Shown in pieces: positions 1 to 8,508 of a stretch of DNA of 34,156 bases. Location: the NCBI GenBank assembly GCA_003662995.1, contig QMZC01000017.1, positions 1 to 34,156 on the forward strand, in the 5' to 3' direction. Each line of letters starts with the position of its first letter. Within the stretch, counting starts at the first letter, position 1. This DNA is from Archaeoglobales archaeon (GTDB taxonomy: Archaea; Halobacteriota; Archaeoglobi; Archaeoglobales; Archaeoglobaceae). Position numbers and translations under genes: made by a program. The notes below the pieces were generated by a model that was not told the DNA's origin, ran no database searches, and saw nothing but the letters and a program-made list of their open reading frames with translations.

Positions 1-666
1 GATGGTTGTGAGTAATATAGCATCGTTATCCTGTTTGGCTTTCTCCTGGATTATCCTGTCTATTTTCTTTATTTCCTCATTTATCCTGTCTATGATGGAG
101 AGGTTTGCATTCAGAAGTTCTCTGTCTATTTCTGGTATGTCAAGGTTTTCTAAATGTTCTCTACCCTTCTTTGTGAAGGGATTTGGATAATCAAAGATTC
201 CATTTCTTGAAAGGATGGCATGCACTCTGTTCTTTAATCTGTTTCTGTCTTCTATCAATGACTTTCTTAATCTTGTAAGATCTCTTAATTCCCTCACTTC
301 TTTGGGTGGTACATAGGACTCTGCTATAAGGTTTGCTCTTAACAAATGTGCAAGCATTTTTGCATCCAGACGGTCGTTCTTTATTCTCGCTTCAGCTATA
401 GCCCTAGTTTTGTATGGATGAGCAAGCTTTACTTCCATGTATTTTTCCAGGATATCGTAGATGAATCTGTAGTTGGATGTTGCTTCTATTACAGCTTTAG
501 CTCCTTTGTATTTTGATGCAAATTTTTGTAGAGATTCCTTTGTGTTTTCTATTCTTTTTTCTTTTACTATTTCTCCCGTTTCGTCAACTACAGCTACATA
601 CGAATACCTTTTGTGTACGTCCAATCCGATGCAGACCGGATAATCACCTATTCGTGCTTCCACCAC
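1..666 (-). CDS. IS110-family transposase, 5' part (runs off the window)
   Basis: The minus strand is open from about 666 to the window edge. It encodes the N-terminal DEDD (RuvC-like) catalytic domain of an IS110-type transposase, which moves its element through a Holliday-junction-like intermediate. Visible motifs are GLDVHKRYSYVAVVDETG near the start (first Asp), VIEATSNYRFIYDILE (Glu) and KNDRLDAKMLAHLLRAN (last Asp pair), followed by a basic helical stretch with LRDLTRLRKSLIEDRNRLKNR. I chose the GTG at 666 because the DEDD domain begins directly after it; GTG at 663 is equally possible. The C-terminal Ser domain lies outside the window, so intactness is unknown. Confidence 0.82.
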   Translation of the reverse strand, partial: MVEARIGDYPVCIGLDVHKRYSYVAVVDETGEIVKEKRIENTKESLQKFASKYKGAKAVIEATSNYRFIYDILEKYMEVKLAHPYKTRAIAEARIKNDRLDAKMLAHLLRANLIAESYVPPKEVRELRDLTRLRKSLIEDRNRLKNRVHAILSRNGIFDYPNPFTKKGREHLENLDIPEIDRELLNANLSIIDRINEEIKKIDRIIQEKAKQDNDAILLTTI

Positions 667-1109
667 ACTTCCACCATCCTTCTCGCCTGTTAAGTCAGTC
701 CACCGCATTCTAGATGCATGGACTGAACTAACTGTAGGCTTTTACATCGGTCTGCTGAAAAGGGTTCCACATGTGGTCAGTCCAATATTAACAAAGATGA
801 TTTCTTTCTCATTCTCTTTGAATTTACGTTTAAAACGGAGAAAATGAAATTTACAAATTGCTCTGCTTCGAATTTTGCCATGAAGTTGTAGACAGATTTA
901 AGATTTATTTCATCATCTATCCTCAAAAACTTTCTGAGCTCTAGCCGAAGCCGCAGTCAGTAAATGAGTGGTGGGTGATGATGAATGCTCAGTAAAACAA
1001 CACTCACACCATCGACCATTGTTTTCTCTTTTCGACCTTTCCTGCTCCCGGAGCTGAATGCTGGATTTGGACCTGCCTGATCCGATGGGGTGTATGAAAT
1101 GATAAAAAG
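667..1109. other. Gene-poor stretch with IS debris
   Basis: No complete gene is visible. Positions 667-777 are presumably the end of the IS110 element and its flank; IS110 elements normally lack clear inverted repeats, and none is seen. Positions 778-945 are a transposase relic, listed separately. In 946-1109 I see a GTGATGATGA stretch near 969, but no convincing paired C/D boxes, tRNA or promoter. Confidence 0.4.
778..945 (-). pseudogene. Fragment of a DDE transposase, same family as the copy at 2282-3314
   Basis: The minus strand is recognisably similar, base for base, to about 2938-3095 (minus strand), the part of the transposase gene just before and including the first catalytic Asp region. 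Shared stretches include TTTCTGAGxTC, CTTAAAAATTTTCTGAG-like and AATTTTGxCATGAAxTTGTAGAC. Only about 55 codons' worth remain and both ends are missing, so this is an old relic from an earlier insertion of the same element. Its edge next to the IS110 element suggests nested insertion. Confidence 0.6.
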
Positions 1110-1409
1110 ATGATTGAGGAGGTTATTGAAAGAAGAAGGGTTTTAACCGATACACTTTTTTCAAAAGACAGGGGTATAAAGAGAGTAAAACTTCAAAAAC
1201 TCAATATTGAAGAGTGTTCGGCCGAAGTACGCTTTGCGATAGAAATTGAGAAGCTCGACCCGGTCATCCTCAGCAATCTGGCGTTATTTCTCCATGATCT
1301 TGAAACTGAGTATGCCGGCCAGTTTTTCGTAAATGAATTCGTGTGTGGGGAGCTAACAGTAAATGGAAAAATGAAAGTCCCCCGTAGAGGAAGAGTCACT
1401 CAATTATGA
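1110..1409 (+). CDS. Hypothetical 99-residue protein
   Basis: This open frame begins at ATG 1110, a stop codon sits only two codons upstream, and no good ribosome site is visible. The product is mixed in charge and soluble-looking (for example VRFAIEIEKLDPVILSNLALFLHDLE), with an amphipathic central helix and a basic tail. No family was recognised. The composition looks protein-like rather than random, but the location between IS debris and a regulator, and the lack of initiation signals, make a truncated gene or chance frame possible. Confidence 0.35.
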   Translation: MIEEVIERRRVLTDTLFSKDRGIKRVKLQKLNIEECSAEVRFAIEIEKLDPVILSNLALFLHDLETEYAGQFFVNEFVCGELTVNGKMKVPRRGRVTQL

Positions 1410-1454
1410 CGGGGAGAATGTCACTGAATGTTTCAATGATGTGCATGTACTCTC

Positions 1455-1940
1455 TTAAACAATAGTTCTTCTATGATTTTTATGTGTTTTTGAGGCTATG
1501 ATTGCATGGTAGTGATTTACCTTGAACCCCTTTTTCCGAAGCCATTCCATGAATTTCCTCCTTTCCTGATGATACTCTCTAATATCTCTGTAGCGAACAA
1601 TAAAACACAGATCATAAGAACCTACGGTTTCAAAGACATTTTCAACGAAATCTAGTTTTTTAAGATGTTCTATCAGTTCATCAAGTTTATTCTTAGAAGA
1701 TATATCTAAATCAATGAAGCCGACGGTAAGCATTTCTAATCCAAGCTTTTGATAGTCGGCAACCCATAATCCTTCTTTAAGCTTTTTTAAGTATCCTTTT
1801 CTCTCCAAAGCTTTGGTTCTGTTTTGTACTGTTCTAAGGGTTATATTAAGCATATCGGCAATCTCGCTCTGAATCTTTCCTTTGAGTATATATCCTATTA
1901 TTTTTCTATCTATATAATCAAGTTCTTCTTTGCTTTGCAT
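1455..1940 (-). CDS. Lrp/AsnC-family transcriptional regulator
   Basis: This 161-residue protein has the usual Lrp/AsnC architecture and length. An N-terminal winged helix-turn-helix spans about residues 8-55 (LDYIDRKIIGYILKG, then QSEIADMLNITLRTVQNRTK as recognition region). A C-terminal RAM-like effector and oligomerisation domain follows, with the beta strands around MLTVGFIDLDIS and FETVGSYDLCFIVRY. Members bind DNA as dimers or octamers and commonly respond to amino acids. The ATG at 1940 is supported by a TATA box about 26 bases upstream, giving a leaderless transcript. It is flanked by IS elements on both sides, so its target genes cannot be read from context. Confidence 0.88.
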   Translation of the reverse strand: MQSKEELDYIDRKIIGYILKGKIQSEIADMLNITLRTVQNRTKALERKGYLKKLKEGLWVADYQKLGLEMLTVGFIDLDISSKNKLDELIEHLKKLDFVENVFETVGSYDLCFIVRYRDIREYHQERRKFMEWLRKKGFKVNHYHAIIASKTHKNHRRTIV

Positions 1941-1960
1941 ATTTTGGCAAATATTGGGGA

Positions 1961-1971
1961 ATTATTTAAAG
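1961..1971 (-). promoter_or_regulatory. TATA box for the Lrp-like gene
   Basis: On the minus strand this reads CTTTAAATAAT, a good archaeal TATA box. Its centre lies about 26 bases from the ATG at 1940, the usual distance to a transcription start, so the message is probably leaderless. Confidence 0.5.
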
Positions 1972-2281
1972 TTTCTGCATATATCTAACTAATACAAGGA
2001 GTTCTACCGTGTTCAATATTCCTACTTTTGCTTTTTATCTCAAACACGCTTGCTTTGTCAATCAGCTTGAAATAATAAGCTTGAAATACTAAAACACTAT
2101 AAAAACTAAACCTATAACAAATCAAATAGAAGGGATAAATACAACAGGAAGCTTGTGAAAGAGGCAAAATCCTATTCAACGTAGAGTTCATAGAAAGTTG
2201 GAAGAAAGAGCTCAAATAAATGAGCGAAAAACAAGAGAATTCCTTTTTACATCTAAACTAATATATATGGTCTTCTCCATC
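1972..2281. other. AT-rich intergenic flank of the DDE transposase copy
   Basis: No supported gene. Short frames exist, such as one of 76 codons on the minus strand, but its composition is unlike a protein and it has no initiation signal. The left end of the transposase element should lie here, yet no inverted repeat matching the region right of 3314 could be found by eye. Confidence 0.35.
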
Positions 2282-3314
2282 TCACCACTCTGATAATTTC
2301 TGAATAACCTTCTTTTCCCTGAATCCCAGCTTAAACGTCATCCCTGTCAAGAGGACAGAAAGAGAACACCTCTTTTTAACTGGCTCGAAAGAATAGCAGT
2401 GCAAGCCCTTCATACCGTAAGCCTCTTTCCCCAGCTTGATTACGTCCTCTATTATCGCTCTCAATTTCTTCAGATTCTTCTTTAATCCTTCAACCAACTT
2501 CCTTACGAGCCTTCTATATCTCTTCTTCTCCTTCTCAACGTTCTTCGAGTTAAATATGAAGAGAGGATAGCTTATTAACCCTTCAAGCCTGTTAAACCTG
2601 AATTTCTCCCTTGGAATTATCAAAGGAACAACACCGTATCTTATCCCGATCAGATAGTTCTTGTAGCTGTAAAATCCTCTGTCCATGATTATAGCATCTC
2701 CAAACTTGATCAGCTTTCTTCTCTTAAGCATTTCTAAAATTAGAGGATATATACGGCTTTCATGGATATTGGCTGGATAAACATGGAAGAATAGGGGTGT
2801 TAGAGTCTTGTAGTCAATCAGAATCATCATCTTCATGCCAAGAAAGAATCCTTTTGTTGAATAACCCCACTTGTAGGGTTTATTCTTCAAATCCCTCCTT
2901 CTGAAAGGATTTAGATCGAGCGATATATCAGTCCAATCCAGTATTAGCAAAGAGGGTTTCTTTCTCCTTCTCTTTGAATTAGCGTTAAGAATTGAGAAAA
3001 CTAAGTTTATGAACTGATTCGATTCAAATTTTGACATGAAATTGTAGACCGATCTCAATTTAACCTCGTCATCTATCCTTAAAAATTTTCTGAGTTCATA
3101 ACGCTTGTTTATCTCGCTAACAGCGTAGGATATCTCTAATTCAAAGAGCATCGCCAGAATTATGATCTTAAGGAATTTCTATTGCCTTGTTGACTGGTGT
3201 TATCTTATATCTTGCCAGAGCTTTCTTCGTTTCCCTTGTTTCAAGTTTATCTACGATTTTTGATAGAAGCTCCCATCTTTCGTCTCCTTTTATCGGATAG
3301 ACAGGTAATCTCAT
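2282..3314 (-). pseudogene. DDE transposase (IS4/IS5-like), split by a +1 frameshift
   Basis: The first frame starts at ATG 3314 (MRLPVYPIKGDERWELLSK...) and ends at TAA 3168-3170. The second frame is open from 3178 to the stop at 2282 and carries the catalytic core. Its features are LILDWTDISLDLNPF (first Asp), a strand-rich region with KWGYSTKGFFLGMKMMILID, IIMDRGFYSYKNY (second Asp) and a basic C-terminal half where the Glu would lie. This arrangement is typical of transposases with an RNase H fold. The two frames overlap by about ten bases at ATA GAA ATT CCT TAA. This is either an indel that killed the gene or programmed +1 frameshifting at a slow stop codon. No terminal repeats were identified. 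A fragment of the same family lies at 778-945. Confidence 0.7.
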
Positions 3315-3564
3315 TTAAATCACCTAGAAAATGTATAATCACTGGGATTTATTAATTTTACGGTTTATTTTTGCTTTATTTTTGGTTTTAGGTAATATGG
3401 TTGTGTCCCGTTGGAATAGGAGATGATTTAGATATTTGTTTTGAGTATGGAGTTGTCTGAATGGAGATTAAATGGTGTGTTGATGGAACACCATATACTA
3501 TATATACAATCCTCACAACAATTCGCTACTGCTAATAATATCTTGATTGCAGCTCAGACCATTC

Positions 3565-4253
3565 GGTACTGTCAACTTAACACCTCCAGTAATTATAGAA
3601 AGCCATAAAGCTCTCCAACCAGCTTTGTACAGAATCAAAAGAACTTCTAAATGGAAACCTATTCCAGAACCTCTTCACTCTTTCCTTAAACCTCGAAAAG
3701 AATCCCTCAACAGCATTTCTTAGCCAAGTTTCATGCCTGTAATTCAATCCCAATCTTTGTAAGCAATTATACCAGAATCCTCTATCAACAACTACTTCTG
3801 GCTTGCTTTCACAGTATTTCAACACGTCTTTCAAGAAAACGTAGGCTTCAAAGCTCCCTCTGCTCTCAGAAGCCCATATAGCTAAGCATTCTTTGGTATC
3901 AACGTCTATAGCAGCCCATACAAAGATTTGCTTATTTTCCAGCTTTGTTTTTGTTTCGTCTATTGCAATTAACTTTCTCTTCTTCTTTCTTGGTTGCTTT
4001 AGAACTGTCTTTAATCTATGGTAGTAAATCCTAACCGATTCATGACTTATCTCTTCAAATAAGGATAAGAAATCGCTTGTTTTTCTCAAAGAAAGGCCAA
4101 AGAAGTATAATAGAGCGGCTAATATCTTTAATTCTACATTTTTCTTATTCCTCCGAAAGACTTTTGTAACCTTGATATGCTCTATCAATTGGCTTAGTGT
4201 AGGTTGCATATGTTTTATCTCAGTTATTTATTTTTTGTTATTTTGACAGTGCC
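3565..4253 (-). mobile_element. Complete IS6-like insertion sequence, 689 bp
   Basis: The ends are short imperfect inverted repeats: GGTACTGTCAA at 3565-3575 and, on the other strand, GGCACTGTCAA at 4253-4243. The element is flanked by an exact 9-base direct repeat AGACCATTC at 3556-3564 and 4254-4262. One intact transposase fills it. The perfect repeat indicates a fairly recent insertion with no later rearrangement across it. IS6 elements usually give 8-base duplications, so 9 is slightly long; the outermost base of the ends may be placed differently. Confidence 0.85.
3577..4209 (-). CDS. IS6-family (IS240-type) transposase
   Basis: This is a 210-residue DDE transposase of normal length for compact archaeal IS6 elements, which transpose by forming cointegrates. 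The order is an N-terminal HTH-like helical region (residues 25-70, [20 protein letters not shown]), then the RNase H-like core. Core residues are Asp84 in IAIDETKTK, Asp142 in VVVDRGFW and Glu168 in [19 protein letters not shown]; the spacing and the R/K after Glu fit the family. It starts at ATG 4209 and stops 12 bases inside the left end of the element. No lesion is seen, so it is probably active. Confidence 0.9.
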   Translation of the reverse strand: MQPTLSQLIEHIKVTKVFRRNKKNVELKILAALLYFFGLSLRKTSDFLSLFEEISHESVRIYYHRLKTVLKQPRKKKRKLIAIDETKTKLENKQIFVWAAIDVDTKECLAIWASESRGSFEAYVFLKDVLKYCESKPEVVVDRGFWYNCLQRLGLNYRHETWLRNAVEGFFSRFKERVKRFWNRFPFRSSFDSVQSWLESFMAFYNYWRC

Positions 4254-4339
4254 AGACCATTCAACAATCAACAAGAAATTTCTGAAAAATATAGATTTTA
4301 TTTCACCGGAGAGCTGGAATAATCTTCTGCTCATTTACT

Positions 4340-4680
4340 ATTAATTTCAGAAGAAGATAAAGGAAACAGAGAAAGCTCTGAATGAGTTCGCAAAAGAGAC
4401 GGAATCAAATGATTACTTGAAAGGGACAAAGCTTTTCAAAAGACATGTGAAGAGTATTCTTTCGTTTGCGTACAAGAAACTAGAGGTATATACATTTCAT
4501 GGCAACGATAGATGAGAAGTTAATGGGAGAGATAAACAGGCGAATGAAGAAAAGGATTTATGGAGCAAGAAGTAGGGACGAGAACCTGCTTGACTTGCCG
4601 CTCAAAAGGTATGTTGAAAGAGTACCTAATCTCACCGATCCTCTTTTCTTTAAATTATGGTTACTTTCTTATTGAATTAA
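4340..4680 (+). pseudogene. Possible transposase C-terminal relic
   Basis: Two plus-strand frames read protein-like in succession. The first has ALNEFAKETESNDYLKG and KRHVKSILSFAYKKLE. The second begins at 4501 and has EKLMGEINRRMKKRIYGARSRDENL and LPLKRYVERV, then stops near 4676. The GEINRRMKKR-type motif resembles the last catalytic-Glu region (E-x-x-N/R-R-x-x-K) of several transposase families. The rest of the gene is absent and the frames are not joined. The family assignment is a guess; only decayed coding sequence is reasonably supported. Confidence 0.3.
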
Positions 4681-4774
4681 TTGAATTATTTGATGCGTAA
4701 TATGACCCCTGAGAAGCAGTTATTTTTGATATTATATGTATCTAATACTTCGCATATTACGAAAAATTTACATA

Positions 4775-4783
4775 GTTAAATAC
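4775..4783 (+). promoter_or_regulatory. TATA-like box before the first thiolase
   Basis: GTTAAATAC is centred about 23 bases before ATG 4802, and no ribosome site lies before that ATG. This fits a leaderless archaeal transcript and makes it the likely promoter of the whole 4802-9432 operon. Confidence 0.4.
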
Positions 4784-4801
4784 TTGTAAAATTTTATAAC
4801 A

Positions 4802-5963
4802 ATGAAAGTTGGTGTTATTGGCGTAGGTTGCTCGAAGTTTGGCGTAAGAGATGTTACAATTCAGGAGCTTGCATATGAGGCTAGTAAGGAGGCTCTATAC
4901 GACGCAGGAATAAACGGAGAGAAAATAGACCTCAGCGTTATTGGATGCGTTGGAACAAGAAACTACGAGCTTATGCCTGCAGTTCCGGTAAACGAATACT
5001 GCGGTTTTGCTGGGAAGGGGCCCTATCAGGGTTGAAGCTGCATGCGCAACTGGAAGCGCTGCAATCTACACAGCATATTCCTCCATAGCATCCGGAATGG
5101 TTGATATCGCAATAGTAATTGGAGTTGAAAAGATGACTGAAGTTGAAACTGCTGTATCTCTTGCTGTTGGAGGCAGAGCTGGCAATTATCTCTGGGAGTT
5201 TCATCAATATGGCACAACATTCCCAGCATACTACGCAATGCACGTATCAGCCCACATGGCAAAGTATGGCACTACAGAGAAGCAGATGGCTCTCGTCGCT
5301 GTCAAAGCTCATAAGAATGCTGCAAAGAATCCTAAGGCACAATTTCAGAAGGAAATTGATGTTGAAACCGTTTTGAATTCAAGAGTTATAGCATATCCGT
5401 TAAAGCTCTTCGATTGCTCACCAATAAGCGACGGTGCTGCGGCAGCAATTCTTGCTTCTAAAGAGAAAATAAAGGAACTTGGAATTGATAACGCTGTATG
5501 GATCGGTGGAATAGGTTACTCATCCGATACATCAAACATGACGAGGAGAGAGAGTTTTGTTGGTTTAAAAGCTTCTGTAAACGCTGCGAAGATGGCTTAC
5601 AAAATGGCGGGAATTGATGAGCCCATTAACTAATTTGACATTGCGACGGTTCACGATTGCTTCACAATCGCAGAAATTATGGGTTATGAGGATCTGGGTT
5701 TTTGCAGAAAGGGTGAAGGCGGGAAATTTATCGAAAACGGAGAGTCAGACTTTGGAGGAAAAATTCCAGTCAACACTTTTGGGGGTTTAAAGGCTAAGGG
5801 ACACCCTTTAGCAGCTACTGGCGTTGCTATGGTCTACGAAGTCGTCAAGCAGTTGAGAGAGGAGGCTGGAAGACTTCAGGTTGATTTGAAGAACTATACT
5901 GGTCTGACTCACAACGTTGGCGGTACTGGACACTTCGCCTGGGTTTTTGTGTTGAGGAGGTGA
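4802..5963 (+). pseudogene. Acetyl-CoA acyltransferase (SCP2-type thiolase), frameshift plus nonsense
   Basis: The three reading frames together give a full-length archaeal thiolase (about 385 residues), which would cleave 3-ketoacyl-CoA with CoA. Frame one runs from ATG 4802. At GGGAAGGGGCCC (about 5011-5023) it shifts into the frame that carries the nucleophile motif EAACATGSAA. That frame ends at TAA 5631-5633, immediately followed in frame by [15 protein letters not shown] with the catalytic His. The end carries [14 protein letters not shown] with the second His. Thus all active-site motifs survive but two independent lesions interrupt the chain. An intact paralogue lies at 21208. The DUF35 gene follows four bases later, the normal pairing. 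Decay is likely; a sequencing error could explain the G-run shift but less easily the TAA. Confidence 0.85.
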
Positions 5964-5967
5964 TTCA

Positions 5968-6360
5968 ATGTACATTGAGAGTAGAGAGCTGCCGCTAAAA
6001 CACAAGATACCTGTAGGTAAGACGGTAAAATACTGGAAGGGGCTTGAAGAAGGTAAAATCTACAAAACAGTTTGCAGGTGCGGAAGGGGGTACTATCCTC
6101 CCCATTCCGAGTGTAGTTTTTGCGGAAGCGAGACTGAATGGGTGGAAATTGAGGATTATGGTGTTATTGAGGCTTTTACTGTTGTTTATACAATTCCAAA
6201 AGGTTTCGAGTGGAGTAAACCATACACGATTGCAATTGCAAGGTTTGGGAACATCAGAGTAATGGGCTGGGCTGAAGAAGTGAAAGTTGGTGATAAAGTA
6301 AAAGCTTTCACGGCTAAAGATCAGAGTGGGGTTTGGAAGGTTTATTTTGAGGTGGTATGA
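5968..6360 (+). CDS. DUF35 / OB-fold thiolase partner protein with zinc ribbon
   Basis: This 130-residue protein has an N-terminal rubredoxin-like zinc ribbon (Cys36, Cys38, Cys49, Cys52) and a C-terminal OB fold (GVIEAFTVVY, GNIRVMGWAEEVKVGDKVKA). In archaea such proteins bridge acetoacetyl-CoA thiolase and HMG-CoA synthase, or accompany other thiolases, and help channel acyl-CoA. The ATG has a strong GAGGAGGTGA site, five bases after the thiolase stop. One oddity is that the first pair is CxC rather than the usual CxxC (CRCG), as if one residue were lost, so zinc binding may be weakened. Its thiolase partner is broken. Confidence 0.85.
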   Translation: MYIESRELPLKHKIPVGKTVKYWKGLEEGKIYKTVCRCGRGYYPPHSECSFCGSETEWVEIEDYGVIEAFTVVYTIPKGFEWSKPYTIAIARFGNIRVMGWAEEVKVGDKVKAFTAKDQSGVWKVYFEVV

Positions 6361-6560
6361 TGTCATTTCACGGCGTCGATTTCTTCAACGTCAATGAGCT
6401 TTTGACTGAAGAAGAGAGCCTCGTTAGAAGTTCTGTTATAGAATTTCTCATAAAATTTGAGCTTCTCATTGCTGATTCATGGCACAAAGGCGTTGAATTT
6501 CAGATAGCTTACACCAAATTTTTGCTTGAGTGCAAAAATATAGTCAGGAGAGAACTATGA
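6357..6560 (+). pseudogene. N-terminal fragment of a glutaryl-CoA-dehydrogenase-like acyl-CoA dehydrogenase
   Basis: This 67-residue frame overlaps the DUF35 stop (ATGATG). It resembles the N-terminal helices of the glutaryl-CoA dehydrogenase-like branch: GVDFFNVNELLTEEESLVRSS followed by EFLIKFELLIADSWHKGVEF. The helical pattern then becomes irregular and the frame stops at 6560. No flavin- or substrate-binding part remains. A complete acyl-CoA dehydrogenase begins 13 bases later, so this looks like the remnant of a second, tandem dehydrogenase lost by internal deletion. Family assignment rests on the short N-terminal pattern only. Confidence 0.55.
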
Positions 6561-6572
6561 GGGGGTGTTTTT

Positions 6573-7739
6573 ATGGATTTTAAATTAACTCCGGAGCAGA
6601 TAGATATTAAGAAGGCTGCAAGAGAGTTTGCCGAAAACGAGTTTTCTCCAGAGCTGATGGAGGAGTGTGATAGAGAAGAGGGGTATCCTATGGAAGTCGT
6701 CAAGAAGGCAAGAGACCTTGGTTTTTCGACGATAAAGATTCCTGAAGAGTACGGTGGGATGGGTTTAACCTTGTTTGAAGAGGCTCTGATTACAGAGGAG
6801 TTCTACAGAGTTAGCCCGGGAATTGGTAACGCATGTCTCAGCTCAACCTTTGGAACCGAATTACTCATTCTATTTGGCAATGAAGAGCAGAAAGAGAAAT
6901 ACTTGAGATGGATTACAGAAAAGCACGGAATTTCGGCAATGGCTACAACTGAGCCAGAAGCTGGAAGTGACGTGGCTAACGTAAAGATGAAAATTGTTAA
7001 GGAGGGAGATGAGTGGGTTATAAATGGTGTTAAAACATTCATAACCAATGGTACTGTCTGTGATTTTGTTCTGGTTTTGGGCAGAACCTACGATGGCGAG
7101 AAGAGGCATCACGGCTTGACTTTCGCAATTATTGAAAGTAAAATGAAGGGATTTAAGGCAACAAAAATAAAAAACAAGCTCGGGTTGAGGGCGAGCGATA
7201 CTGCGGAAATCGTGCTGAAAGACGTTAGAGTTGGCGATGAGAACATTCTCGGCGAACCTGGCAAAGGTTTTTACTACCTCATGGAGTTTTTCAACCACAC
7301 TCGCCCAAGAGTCGCTGCTCAAGCTGTTGGCATAGCTCAGGGAGCGTTTGAGCTCACTTTAAATTATGTGAAAGAGAGGAAGCAGTTTGGGAAGCCCATA
7401 GCAGCTTTCCAGCATACTCAGTTCAAAATAGCTGAGATGGCTACCCGCATACAAGCTGCGAGGTTGCTAACATATCAGGCAGCATGGCAGTGCAGCATTG
7501 GTGAGAGAAAACCAGAACTGTCGTCTATGGCTAAGTGGTTCGCTGGAGAGACGGCAGTATACGTCGCAGACTGGGCGGTTCAGCTGCATGGCGGTTATGG
7601 ATATGTAGGCGACTACGCTGTAGAGAGATTCTACAGAGATGCAAAAATCACTGAGCTCTATGAAGGAACCAAGGAGATTCAGAAACTCGTTATAGCAAGG
7701 ACGATGCTCAGAGATGTTTTGAAAAAGTACGGTGATTGA
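6573..7739 (+). CDS. Acyl-CoA dehydrogenase
   Basis: This intact 388-residue flavoprotein oxidises acyl-CoA to trans-2-enoyl-CoA, passing electrons to ETF. The N-terminal helical domain covers residues 1-110. The FAD/substrate motif ATTEPEAGSDVANV lies in the middle beta domain, together with GVKTFITNG and LGLRASDTAEI. The C-terminal helical domain has GKPIAAFQHTQFKIAEM and QLHGGYGYVGDY, then the catalytic Glu364 in ELYEGTKEIQ. Length is normal. The start ATG follows GAGGGGGTG. It sits in a beta-oxidation operon whose thiolase and hydratase are broken, so the encoded pathway may be incomplete unless paralogues elsewhere complement. Chain-length specificity cannot be told. Confidence 0.95.
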   Translation: MDFKLTPEQIDIKKAAREFAENEFSPELMEECDREEGYPMEVVKKARDLGFSTIKIPEEYGGMGLTLFEEALITEEFYRVSPGIGNACLSSTFGTELLILFGNEEQKEKYLRWITEKHGISAMATTEPEAGSDVANVKMKIVKEGDEWVINGVKTFITNGTVCDFVLVLGRTYDGEKRHHGLTFAIIESKMKGFKATKIKNKLGLRASDTAEIVLKDVRVGDENILGEPGKGFYYLMEFFNHTRPRVAAQAVGIAQGAFELTLNYVKERKQFGKPIAAFQHTQFKIAEMATRIQAARLLTYQAAWQCSIGERKPELSSMAKWFAGETAVYVADWAVQLHGGYGYVGDYAVERFYRDAKITELYEGTKEIQKLVIARTMLRDVLKKYGD

Positions 7740-7740
7740 A

Positions 7741-8507
7741 ATGGAGAGGATAAAGCTCGAATACTTGGATAGAATTGCTGTAATCATCCTGAACAAACCT
7801 GAAAAGTTGAATGCTCTGGATACAAAAACAAGAGTTGAGCTTAAGCAAGCCATCGAAGAAGTTGAGGATAAGGCGAGAGCACTTATAATCACTGGCAGCG
7901 GAAAAGCTTTTGCTGCCGGAGCAGATATCAACGAGCTGATAAAAAGGAGCCCCTTAGATAGTATTGAAGCTGCTAAGCTTGGAAGTGAGCTTTTTACAAA
8001 AATTGAGGAGCTGGACGTGCCTTCAATTGCTGCCATAAATGGCTATGCTTTAGGTGGGGGTTGCGAGCTTGCAATGGCTTGCGACATAAGAATTGCAAGT
8101 AAAAAAGCTAAGTTCGGGCAGCCAGAGATAAACATCGGCATAATTCCGGGAGCTGGAGGAACGCAAAGATTGCCGAGACTCGTTGGGCTGGGAATGGCAA
8201 AAAACTTGTGCTCACTGGTGAGATAATAGATGCTGAAGAGGCTTACAGGATCGGCATTGTTGATGAGATTGTCGAGGAAGACAGAGTTATGGACAGAGCA
8301 ATGGAGATTGCAAGAAAAATCGCTGAAAAATCACCGACAGCCGTTAAGTTTGCAAAGAGGGCTTTAAATGCTGCGAGAAGTATGAGTCTGCATGACGGGC
8401 TTAAATACGAACTCGGACTCTTTGCAGTCCTGTTTTCAAGTGAGAATGCGAAAGAGGGGATGAAGGCTTTTTTGGAAAAAAGAAAACCCGAATTTAGGGG
8501 GAAGTAG
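7741..8507 (+). pseudogene. Enoyl-CoA hydratase/isomerase, single frameshift
   Basis: The crotonase fold is complete across two frames. The first has LNKPEKLNALDTKTRVELK, then the oxyanion-hole strands AFAAGADINEL and GYALGGGCELAMACD, then the catalytic-Glu region FGQPEINIGIIPGAGGTQRL. The second continues with LTGEIIDAEEAYRIGIVDEIV and the C-terminal helices to 8507. The shift lies in a run of six A at about 8199-8204; a seventh A would restore one 255-residue protein of normal length. It would hydrate enoyl-CoA made by the preceding dehydrogenase. The ATG at 7741 is preferred over an upstream GTG because it is better spaced from GGTGATT. A homopolymer sequencing error is a real alternative. 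Confidence 0.85.
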
Positions 8508-8508
8508 T

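Noticed and set aside
960-1100. Possible C/D box guide RNA (GTGATGATGA near 969 and CTGA motifs near 1055-1080)
   Set aside because: The boxes are too far apart for an archaeal 50-60 base C/D RNA, and no D'/C' pair is correctly spaced.
1985-2215. 76-codon minus-strand frame
   Set aside because: No initiation signal, random-looking composition, and it lies in the flank of a mobile element.
5631-5633. Recoding of the in-frame TAA in thiolase
   Set aside because: TAA is not used for selenocysteine or pyrrolysine, and the gene also carries an independent frameshift, so a nonsense mutation is simpler.
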